Shown here in pieces: positions 1 through 6,524 of a stretch of DNA of 7,505 nucleotides. The stretch is from an uncultured beta proteobacterium (GTDB lineage Bacteria > Pseudomonadota > Gammaproteobacteria > Burkholderiales > Burkholderiaceae_C). The stretch is from NCBI GenBank assembly GCA_903927495.1, contig CAIYNH010000819.1, forward strand, positions 1-7,505. Reading direction: 5' to 3'. The notes beneath the pieces were generated by a model. That model was not told the DNA's origin. It did not search any database and worked only from the letters and a program-made list of their open reading frames with translations. Numbering within the stretch: the first letter of the stretch is position 1; each line of letters begins with the position of its first letter. A program made the translations under genes and the position numbers.

Positions 1-303
1 AATCAGTTTACCCGAACTTTACAGACGCCCGATTCTCACTGACGCAAGGCGAGATAAGTTTGTTTTATGTCAAGTTCAGTTCAGGTAAATTGCGTTGGCC
101 AGGTAAAGTCAGCGCGACATTGGGTAGCCTAGGGCTGGGCTTGTGGCATCTGCATGAGCGTGTTGCCTGTGTTGCTTCTGTTCACCACTTTTGTACAGTT
201 CGGCGTTCTTTGCGCGGTTGCTGCCAATCAATTACACCGTGCGGCTGGCTGTTGGCTTGGTGGGACTCGCCGCTGGCGGCGGCTTGCGGTGAATGCTGCA
301 CAT
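1..303. other. Region without a recognisable gene beyond the cluster terminator
   Basis: Short open frames are present on both strands, none with a clear ribosome site or family resemblance. A TTGACA hexamer exists on the minus strand (68-73) but has no matching -10 at the proper spacing. The stretch is best read as intergenic. Confidence 0.5.
82..107. repeat. Direct repeat of CAGGTAAA, 18-bp period
   Basis: CAGGTAAA occurs at 82-89 and 100-107 (TTTACCTG on the minus strand). The 18-bp period is less than two helical turns. It could be a binding-site pair for a gene to the left of the window, or chance. Confidence 0.3.
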
Positions 304-337
304 AAAAAAACCCGAATGCGCATGCGCATCCGGGTTT
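304..337 (-). terminator. Rho-independent terminator after mtrC
   Basis: Read on the minus strand, a long GC-rich stem (arms 325-337 and 308-320, one G-T wobble, built around the self-complementary core GCGCATGCGC) runs directly into a T-tract (seven A on the plus strand, 304-310). It lies about 65 nt beyond the mtrC stop and closes the cluster. On the plus strand the same hairpin is followed by only three T residues, so termination there would be weaker. Confidence 0.9.
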
Positions 338-348
338 GTAGGTTACTG

Positions 349-384
349 TGAGCTCAGAACGTCTGGCAACGCGCTCTGAGCTCA
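349..384. repeat. Inverted repeat with paired TGAGCTCA palindromes
   Basis: TGAGCTCAGA (349-358) and its exact complement TCTGAGCTCA (375-384) flank a 16-nt spacer between the mtrC stop and the terminator. Each arm contains the 8-bp palindrome TGAGCTCA. In the mtrC transcript this would form a second 3'-end stem-loop just before the terminator hairpin, perhaps protecting the mRNA end. A protein-binding site is an alternative. The structure is visible; the role is inference. Confidence 0.6.
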
Positions 385-402
385 GGAGCAGGCAAGGCCC
401 CT

Positions 403-3201
403 TTACTGGTGCACCACCTTGATGTCGTATAACTTGTCCGGGCCGTGGCAGACTATGCAGGCCTCAACCTTGGTAAAGGTCATGGCGGCAGCTGTACCAC
501 TTGCACCAATGGCTGGGCGAGTAGCCACGTTGGCCACGGTGGAGAACGCGCCGTACAGAGTGCCGCCGTTGGTCTGCATGTGGGTCAGTGCCAACTTGCT
601 GTCATGGCAACCAAAGCAGGAGGCAGAAATCGGCGAGGACACCAGATTGTCAGCGGTGTAGTTAACCTGCCCTTTACCCAGAGAAGTGATCCAAGGCGAC
701 AGACCAAGCGAGGCGATACCAGTAGGATTGGTCGTCGAATTGTTGGTCATATCGGTCTTGGCTTCCGTAGTCCAAAGCAGATTGGGCAGCGCAGCAGCGT
801 TGGCCGCTGTGCGGAAGTCATAGCTGCCGGCAACGTGGCATTGTTCACAATTCTTCAGCACACCCGGATAGGTAACTTCCTGGAAGCCATTGGGGTTGGC
901 CACGGTGGCCTCGTAGGTAAAGGCATTCGCGCGTTTGGCCGAGGAGTGGATGGAGTGCACCAAGTTCTTGATGCCGACATTCCAGCCGCCACCAAAACTA
1001 TTGGCCGCGCCGGTATGACCGGTCGAATTGTTGGCGTTGTGGCACAGAGCACAGCCTTCGCCGTTGTTGCGAGCACCGCTGTGGAACGAGGGGCCAACAC
1101 CCAACTGGCCGTGACAGTTGTTGCACTTGGCATTGCTGACAATGGCGCGCCGAGCGGTATAGGTGTCCGCTGTTTTCATGGCAAAGGCTGGCTCACGCAG
1201 GCGGATGCCTTTCGGGTAAGCAGTCAAGCCCAACTGGACAAAACCGTTGTAGTTGATACCCACAGCGCCGGTCACCATCTTGGCATCATCTGGAATGATG
1301 GCTGCCAGCGTGGCGGTGTAATAACCACTGGCATCAGGTCCGGTTTGCGAGCCAGCTGTAGTCTTGGCATCGCGAATATCAATGATGTGAGCACTCTTGG
1401 TGGCGTTCCAGTCCGCTGGCGTTGCCAAACCGTCTTGGGCCGTGGCATAACCAATGTAGATGTCAGGGGTGCCATCAACGTTGTCGATCAGATAACCGGT
1501 GGCGTTCAAGGTGACTGGCAGGCCATCTTTGAGGATGCGATAAACCACAGTCGCTTTCATGGCACCGGCGGCACCGGCAACTGTGACTTGTTTGACCTCA
1601 AAATTGATCTTGTAAACACCAGCGGGCATATTGAGCTGAGAAGCCAGCGGAATCGACGGACCCATGCCGGACGCGAAACCAACTGTAGGCACATCCTGAG
1701 CAGTATTCAGCGGGTAGCCGCCGCGGCCATTGGCACCAGTCGGATCAACCGTGACGTGGTAGACCGACATATCGCTCGCTTTATGGCACAAAACGCAGAA
1801 GGCAGAAGTTGCCTGGGGCTTGCCAGCGTGACCTGTTTTGGTTGTACCTACCGCTTTGCCAGCTGCCAAATCAGCTGCCTTGTCAGCCAGAGTCACGCCC
1901 AAGCCGGTTTCGAAGTTGATGCCGTCGTGGCAGGAGCCGCAAGCCACTTTACTGGGAACCGCTTTCCAGTTGTCGCCATTGGCTGTCTTATTGACTGCGG
2001 TGGCAGAACCATCATGGCACTTGGCACAATTGGTAACCGGTTGCGGATAGGTTACTTCGTTGTATTTGCCTTCAGCGGCTGCATTGAAGAAATAACCGGA
2101 CTTGACCAGTTCTTTGCCCATGTGCGTCTTGTGAATCATGTTCGGGAAGTTGCCAATGGCTCGACCATCCATGATGGCGGTAGTTGGCCGTGTGGTGCCG
2201 GTCAAGGTCAGGCCACCATTGGAGCTGGCAGCATCACCACCGTTAAAGCCATACTTTATTTGTTCCGTGTGGCAAGTGACGCAATAGTTGGGGTCTTTGC
2301 GGCTACCGTGCGCCAAGACTTTACCGTCGTGGCATGTGCTGCAAGAAGCCAGCTTGACGATTTCGCGTGAAGCGGCGACCGTTACGCCATCAGGCCGGAA
2401 GTCATACCAGGCGTTGGCAGTATTGACCATATTGACGCCAGGGTAGGCCGCATTGGTGACAGCGGCAGGCGTGTTGGAACCAGTGCCAGGAGCCGCCCCG
2501 CCAAGCTGGATGCCCAGGCGGTGGGTCAGAGTCGGGTCGTAGCTGACATCGCCAGCATCGGCTTTTTTGTAAAAACCGTCAGCCGAGTCGGTGAAGCTGG
2601 CAAGAATAGTTGCTGCTTGTTTGACATCGCGATAAAAAGTGTATTGGTAGGTGCCGTCGCCGTTGTCAACCAGGGTACCTTGGGTGTCAGAGGTAGGGTA
2701 GGTTGCGCACCAATTGGCGCCGGTAGCTGCTTCGCATGACGAACCAGCCGGTGTGGCCGTGTTTTCGGCTTTGGTGGCGGGCCGATACACCGCGTAATTG
2801 ACCCATTTACTGGGTTCACCGGTGGTTGCATTGGCCGGGACCAGTTTTGCCAGGGTAAAGGCCAGGTTGGTCAGCGCCTTGACGCGAGCCGTCGAGCTTT
2901 GCGAATAATTGGCCAAGCCGGTCAAGGGTTTACCAGCAGCGTCTTTAACTGCAAAGGTCACCACTGGCGTAGTACCACCCATGTTGACGTTGACATTGGA
3001 GATGGTTGGCGCCAATGCCTTCCACGTCGCGGATGCCTCAGCAGTTGAAGGTACAGCATTGGTAGCAGCGGTAATCGGTGTATTTGCCCCATTCCCACCA
3101 CCGCCGCAACCGGCAATTGCAGCCACCAACAGGCTCGCAGCCGCGAACCTGATCCAATGAGGCGATGGGCGACTGCTGCTTAAAACTTTAAAACTCTTCA
3201 C
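403..3201 (-). CDS. mtrC: OmcA/MtrC-family decaheme c-type cytochrome, outer-surface lipoprotein
   Basis: Predicted terminal electron-exchange protein on the outer face of the outer membrane, docking on the MtrA-MtrB pair. The 932-residue product has a hydrophobic N-terminal segment (about 18-30) ending in a lipobox I-A-G-C with Cys32 as the lipidation site, followed by a Gly-rich linker. Ten CXXCH heme motifs lie at 287, 307, 392, 421, 469, 693, 717, 785, 862 and 915, in two pentaheme groups. This gives the family's four-domain plan: beta domain I (about 60-265), pentaheme II (280-475), beta domain III (480-680), pentaheme IV (685-932). The halves repeat recognisable segments: NMIHKTH (354) matches NLVHSIH (746), and an EVTYP element occurs before both the third and eighth heme motifs. 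A CX8C pair (Cys156, Cys165) lies in domain I; domain III has no Cys. The start is GTG, chosen because AGGAG lies 6 nt upstream and the signal peptide follows directly. Last gene of the cluster, 181 nt after mtrB and followed by a terminator. The family is certain; mtrC versus omcA naming is a choice. Confidence 0.95.
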   Translation of the reverse strand: MKSFKVLSSSRPSPHWIRFAAASLLVAAIAGCGGGGNGANTPITAATNAVPSTAEASATWKALAPTISNVNVNMGGTTPVVTFAVKDAAGKPLTGLANYSQSSTARVKALTNLAFTLAKLVPANATTGEPSKWVNYAVYRPATKAENTATPAGSSCEAATGANWCATYPTSDTQGTLVDNGDGTYQYTFYRDVKQAATILASFTDSADGFYKKADAGDVSYDPTLTHRLGIQLGGAAPGTGSNTPAAVTNAAYPGVNMVNTANAWYDFRPDGVTVAASREIVKLASCSTCHDGKVLAHGSRKDPNYCVTCHTEQIKYGFNGGDAASSNGGLTLTGTTRPTTAIMDGRAIGNFPNMIHKTHMGKELVKSGYFFNAAAEGKYNEVTYPQPVTNCAKCHDGSATAVNKTANGDNWKAVPSKVACGSCHDGINFETGLGVTLADKAADLAAGKAVGTTKTGHAGKPQATSAFCVLCHKASDMSVYHVTVDPTGANGRGGYPLNTAQDVPTVGFASGMGPSIPLASQLNMPAGVYKINFEVKQVTVAGAAGAMKATVVYRILKDGLPVTLNATGYLIDNVDGTPDIYIGYATAQDGLATPADWNATKSAHIIDIRDAKTTAGSQTGPDASGYYTATLAAIIPDDAKMVTGAVGINYNGFVQLGLTAYPKGIRLREPAFAMKTADTYTARRAIVSNAKCNNCHGQLGVGPSFHSGARNNGEGCALCHNANNSTGHTGAANSFGGGWNVGIKNLVHSIHSSAKRANAFTYEATVANPNGFQEVTYPGVLKNCEQCHVAGSYDFRTAANAAALPNLLWTTEAKTDMTNNSTTNPTGIASLGLSPWITSLGKGQVNYTADNLVSSPISASCFGCHDSKLALTHMQTNGGTLYGAFSTVANVATRPAIGASGTAAAMTFTKVEACIVCHGPDKLYDIKVVHQ

Positions 3202-3327
3202 TTTACACTCCTAAGGCGTTAAGGTTAAAACACCGGTTTCAAAAAAATCAACTGCTTACTCTACTCAGATCGACAACGTCAGTTGTTTACATTAGTTTTA
3301 CAAAAATACATTTTCATTGACATGCAG
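3202..3327 (-). promoter_or_regulatory. mtrC leader with T-tract and strong ribosome binding site
   Basis: The leader ends in AGGAG (plus-strand ctcct, 3208-3212), 6 nt from the GTG start, a strong Shine-Dalgarno that fixes that start. Further upstream on the minus strand, CAACTG (3280-3285) and its complement CAGTTG (3249-3254) enclose 25 nt and are followed by seven T residues (3241-3247). This resembles a weak terminator or attenuator, but the 6-bp stem and long loop make it uncertain. I found no convincing -35/-10 pair for a separate mtrC promoter. Confidence 0.4.
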
Positions 3328-3361
3328 GACGTGAAGTTTGAGGTACGTCAAACTTCACGTC
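3328..3361. repeat. Perfect 14-bp inverted repeat between mtrB and mtrC
   Basis: GACGTGAAGTTTGA (3328-3341) and its exact complement (3348-3361) are separated by a 6-nt loop. The repeat begins about 20 nt downstream of the mtrB stop. No T-tract follows directly on the minus strand, so it is not a standard intrinsic terminator. In the transcript it would be a stable stem-loop that could protect the upstream mtrAB mRNA from 3' decay or attenuate read-through into mtrC. As DNA it could be an operator for a dimeric regulator. Confidence 0.75.
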
Positions 3362-3382
3362 GGAATATCTTGGTCAGCACGG

Positions 3383-5449
3383 CTATTGCAGTTTGAGAAC
3401 ATAGCTGACACCAATGAAATTGACGCTTTGGTTTGGGTTTTGAGACACAGTGGTGTTATCGGCGTAGGTAAATGCCGCACCGTTAGTGCCCCAGGTCCAA
3501 TCGTTCGAGCTGTTACGTTGGTGCACCAGGTCAAGGCGCACAGACGAGGTCTTTTCGAGCTGGTAATTGGCAAACAGTTTCAAGGCGGTCTGCCGATAGT
3601 TGATGTCAGGAAGACCACGCGCAGCGCCATCGGTCGATTGAGCGTAAACGCTGTTGTCGTCCATGTAGGAAACATTGGCACCAACTTGAACCTTGCTACT
3701 GGCCTTGCCGGTCACGCCAAGAGAGGCGCTCACATTGGTGTTGTCGAAAGCCATGACCGAGCCCAGGTAGCGCGACTGATTCAGGGTTTGTGTGCTTTGA
3801 GCCAAGTAGCCGGTCATGGCCCAGTCGTCAGAAATCGCATAAGACCAATCCAGACCGAACTGGCTCACGCGGGTGTCACGCAGGCCATTGGCGTTGGGGG
3901 CAGTGTAGTTGTCGGAGCCGTTCTCAGCATTAAATTGCAAGCTGAGTTGTTCGCTGGCTTGCCAGTCTGCCGACAGTTTGACCTTGTTGCGCTGGCGGTC
4001 AGCCAGCGTTGGCATGAAGACGGCATTCAGCGCTGGGTTGGTGCCGGCTATGAGACCGCCAGCGGCGCTGGGTTGCGCCCAGTTGGAGCCGTCACGCTGG
4101 CTGCTTGAAATACCGACAGATCCGCTAACGTTGTTGGCCATTTGGCGGCGCAGGTCGGCGCGCAGGGTGGTCTCGTCGGTTATCTGGCGCAACGCACTGA
4201 TACCGGTGGCGGTGCCACTGGTGGTGAAGGTGCCCCGGTTTATAAACTCGTGCTCGACAGCCGCAGTGCCCCGGTAGTCAGGGCTGAATTGCCAGCTGGC
4301 TTGTAACTTGCTTTGAATTTTGAGGTTAGGCAAATGCCTGTTGGTGCCAACCAGGTTGTAGTTAAACAGCGGGGTTCGGTCGTCTTTGTTTTGGTAGTTG
4401 AAGTCAGCCAACAAGGACAGTTTGGGCATTGGGCGCGACGTGACACCCAGCTTGGCTGAAGTGGTGATGACCTGGGCATCGAGGTTGTTGACGACACCAG
4501 GACTGACAAAGTTGGCTCTTTGCAGAACGGTGGCATACCCGAGCTTCAGTGCGGCACGGGTGCTGGGTGCGAGGTCGTAGCTGCCACTGAGGTCAAATTG
4601 GTGCGCCTCGTTGTCTGGAGGCAAGGCCAGCAGGGTCTCACTGGCAACCAAGTTCACCAAACCACTGGGGTTGAGTGCGGCGTTGCTGTTGCGATAAAAC
4701 GAGCCGTAGTAGCCCAAACTGAGGCGAAGTTTGTCAGCGCTGTAACCCAGGCGGGTTTCAACCTGAGTATGGTTGGACTTGATCGGCTCAGGCAGCAACA
4801 GCATTGGCAACGTACCGGCACCGAGGGTTGCGCAGGAGGGTAGCGTTTGATTGACCGGCGTGGCGCAGTTCAGATAGCTGCCAAACAGCCGTGATCCGTC
4901 TTTAGCTTCGGTTTTAACATTCACTTCGAACTGTAGTGCCGGGGAAATGATGCGCGTGAAACCTAATCCCATGCCGGTGCGCTTGGTCTGTAGGGTGATG
5001 TCAGTCCCTGTGCCAGAAAGTGCCAACTTATTCACCGTCGGCAGCGTTGTGCCGAGGCCCAGCGAGGCGCTGTTGATCGTGTTGGGTTCCTGGCGCACCA
5101 GTTCGCCGTAGTTGGCGGTGAATTTCCAGGAGCCCGGATGCTTCCAGACAAAATTAAGTTCACGTGACTCGCTCAGCAGGTTCGAGCCGGTCAGGTCAAC
5201 CGATTTGCCAGCATCCTCGTCACGCAGGCTGTAATCAATGCCGAGCAGCCCTTGGGTGCTATTGTTTTGCAGGGCGCGGTATTGGTCAAACTGGGCACGA
5301 TCAGCTCTGGAGCCGTCGACGGCAGCCAAGCCGACATTGACAGTGGTTTCAACCTTTGCGGATTGCGCTTGCGCGCCCAAGCAGACGACAGCTACAGCAA
5401 GGGCGACGGCGCTGCGACGAGCGCCAAATGAAAATTTGATTGAGTTCAT
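3383..5449 (-). CDS. mtrB: MtrB/PioB-family decaheme-associated outer-membrane beta-barrel
   Basis: Predicted outer-membrane porin that sheathes the periplasmic decaheme MtrA and lets it contact the surface cytochrome. The 688-residue product is close to the length of Shewanella MtrB (about 700). It has a signal peptide with a probable cleavage after Ala28 (A-Q-A before Q-S). The rest is a long series of alternating polar and hydrophobic strands typical of a large barrel, such as LRLSLGYYGSFYRN near 241 and a last strand NFIGVSYVLKL. Early family-like elements are DRAQFDQYRAL (50-60) and DGSRLFG (184-190). Shewanella MtrB carries a CXXC near its mature N terminus; none is present here. The only mature-region cysteines noticed are Cys195 and Cys206 (CX10C), probably in a loop. 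The C-terminal residue is Gln rather than the aromatic residue common in outer-membrane proteins. The start ATG follows mtrA by 16 nt with an AAAGAG Shine-Dalgarno 5 nt upstream, so translation is probably coupled with mtrA. Confidence 0.93.
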   Translation of the reverse strand: MNSIKFSFGARRSAVALAVAVVCLGAQAQSAKVETTVNVGLAAVDGSRADRAQFDQYRALQNNSTQGLLGIDYSLRDEDAGKSVDLTGSNLLSESRELNFVWKHPGSWKFTANYGELVRQEPNTINSASLGLGTTLPTVNKLALSGTGTDITLQTKRTGMGLGFTRIISPALQFEVNVKTEAKDGSRLFGSYLNCATPVNQTLPSCATLGAGTLPMLLLPEPIKSNHTQVETRLGYSADKLRLSLGYYGSFYRNSNAALNPSGLVNLVASETLLALPPDNEAHQFDLSGSYDLAPSTRAALKLGYATVLQRANFVSPGVVNNLDAQVITTSAKLGVTSRPMPKLSLLADFNYQNKDDRTPLFNYNLVGTNRHLPNLKIQSKLQASWQFSPDYRGTAAVEHEFINRGTFTTSGTATGISALRQITDETTLRADLRRQMANNVSGSVGISSSQRDGSNWAQPSAAGGLIAGTNPALNAVFMPTLADRQRNKVKLSADWQASEQLSLQFNAENGSDNYTAPNANGLRDTRVSQFGLDWSYAISDDWAMTGYLAQSTQTLNQSRYLGSVMAFDNTNVSASLGVTGKASSKVQVGANVSYMDDNSVYAQSTDGAARGLPDINYRQTALKLFANYQLEKTSSVRLDLVHQRNSSNDWTWGTNGAAFTYADNTTVSQNPNQSVNFIGVSYVLKLQ

Positions 5450-5465
5450 TTTTGCTCTTTGTGTA

Positions 5466-6395
5466 TTAACGCATCAACCGTTGTGGGTTCATGATGCTGG
5501 TCGATGGATTGTTGGAGCCATGAATTTGGGTGTGGCAGTTCAGACAACTGCGGCCTTGCCAAAAGCCAGCGCTGTTGAGCGCCACCGGGGCGACAGAACT
5601 GGGAAGTGTGCCCACGTTTGAGGCAGACGAATGCGAGGCAGAATGGCATTGTTGACACAACAGGGGTGCACGCACCTTGAGCATGGCCGCCGTGCTGCTG
5701 CCATGGGCAAGGTGGCAGTTGCTGCAGTCTTCAGCCACCGGATCATGCTGGTGCACAAAGGGGCCACGCTTTTCGGCATGACAGGTGTAGCAGGTATTGT
5801 TCAGGGTATCGCGTTTGAACAACTTGGGACCCGCTGAGCCATGCGGATTGTGGCAGTCAGAGCAGGTCATTTTGCCTTCGACCAACGGATGGTGAGAGGG
5901 TTTATTCATCTGGCTGCGCTGCTCTTTATGACAGGTGTAGCAAACCTCGGGCTGAGCAACTTTGTTGAGCACTTTGTCGCGGTTGACGTGAATTTTGTGA
6001 CAGGTGTTGCAAGCCACGTCGGCACCCTGGTGGGCACTGCCAGACCACAGCGCGCGCGTGCTGTCCTTGCTGTGGCAGGTCATGCATACCTCGCTGCGCT
6101 CATTGGCGGGCAGTGCAAACTTGCGTATGAACAGGCGATCGGGCAGAGGGCGACCCTTTGCGCCATCCTTTTTGCGATTGTTCGCATGGTCGTCACTGGC
6201 GCCGTGGCAGCTGACGCAATCGGGCACCCGTTTGTCGGAGGAGAACCCGTGCGCTGATTTGCTCATGTCAGGCAGGTCTTCTTCGTCATGGCAGGTGACG
6301 CACAAAGCTGCGCCCACGGGCTCAGCAGCCCAGGTGGGGCTCATCAGCCCAAACAAAAACATGCCGAAAACGGCGGCCAAACACTTGATTCGCAT
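5466..6395 (-). CDS. mtrA: MtrA/DmsE-family periplasmic decaheme c-type cytochrome
   Basis: Predicted periplasmic electron wire that inserts into the MtrB barrel and links periplasmic carriers with the surface cytochrome. The product has 309 residues, near the size of Shewanella MtrA (about 330) and much shorter than PioA-type proteins. A Sec signal peptide ends around T-W-A before A-E-P (cleavage after Ala23). Ten CXXCH motifs start at residues 32, 60, 104, 129, 152, 178, 202, 224, 247 and 284, evenly spaced along the chain as in this elongated family. Extra His residues that could be distal ligands are frequent (SAHG at 47, KIH at 134, NPHG at 183, AHG at 230, IHG at 291). The start at 6395 is preferred over an in-frame ATG at 6494 because AAGGTG lies 6 nt upstream and the signal peptide begins immediately. 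Upstream of it lies a stem-loop (6430-6450). It could equally be named mtoA, since the sequence does not reveal the direction of electron flow. Confidence 0.94.
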   Translation of the reverse strand: MRIKCLAAVFGMFLFGLMSPTWAAEPVGAALCVTCHDEEDLPDMSKSAHGFSSDKRVPDCVSCHGASDDHANNRKKDGAKGRPLPDRLFIRKFALPANERSEVCMTCHSKDSTRALWSGSAHQGADVACNTCHKIHVNRDKVLNKVAQPEVCYTCHKEQRSQMNKPSHHPLVEGKMTCSDCHNPHGSAGPKLFKRDTLNNTCYTCHAEKRGPFVHQHDPVAEDCSNCHLAHGSSTAAMLKVRAPLLCQQCHSASHSSASNVGTLPSSVAPVALNSAGFWQGRSCLNCHTQIHGSNNPSTSIMNPQRLMR

Positions 6396-6429
6396 CCCGA
6401 TCACCTTGAAAACAGATACTGATTCACAA

Positions 6430-6450
6430 CGCTGCACCAAGGGTGCAGCG
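6430..6450. repeat. Perfect 9-bp stem-loop upstream of mtrA
   Basis: CGCTGCACC (6430-6438) and GGTGCAGCG (6442-6450) are exact complements around a 3-nt loop, about 35 nt upstream of the mtrA start and just after the possible terminator in transcription. No T-run of useful length follows on the minus strand. It may be an mRNA processing or stabilising hairpin at the 5' end of an mtrA message, or a terminator element without its tract. Confidence 0.55.
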
Positions 6451-6455
6451 GTCAA

Positions 6456-6490
6456 TAAAAAACCGGGGAGACCCATGACGGCATCCCCCT
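6456..6490 (-). terminator. Possible weak terminator between the monoheme cytochrome and mtrA
   Basis: On the minus strand GGGGA and TCCCC can pair around a loop of about 14 nt, followed by GG and six T residues (plus-strand A-tract 6457-6462). It sits 35-70 nt beyond the cytochrome stop. The short stem suggests partial termination, which would yield more of the small cytochrome than of the downstream mtr proteins. Just before it a CATAGC-CAAC-GCTATG hairpin can also form. Confidence 0.45.
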
Positions 6491-6524
6491 TCATAGCGTT
6501 GGCTATGGGTGAACACTCCAGTTG

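Noticed and set aside
68..73. TTGACA hexamer on the minus strand as a promoter -35 element
   Set aside because: No -10-like hexamer occurs 16-18 nt downstream.
182..301. 39-codon GTG-initiated frame on the minus strand after the terminator
   Set aside because: Its start abuts the terminator T-tract with no Shine-Dalgarno, and the product resembles no known family.
60..351. Two overlapping plus-strand frames of 81 and 65 codons
   Set aside because: No ribosome site or domain; composition rich in Cys, Trp and Arg typical of chance frames; one runs into the terminator hairpin.
445..2370. 641-codon open frame on the plus strand opposite mtrC
   Set aside because: Its product has no signal, domain or repeat pattern of its own. 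It lies wholly antisense to a gene with ten heme motifs and is explained by that gene's codon bias.
3338..4108. 256-codon open frame on the plus strand opposite the 3' part of mtrB
   Set aside because: Antisense shadow of the barrel gene, with no ribosome site or recognisable family.
6396..6494. In-frame upstream ATG that would lengthen MtrA by 33 residues
   Set aside because: The extension would put a non-signal segment before a clear signal peptide, it overlaps the terminator-like structures, and the ATG at 6395 has a better ribosome site.
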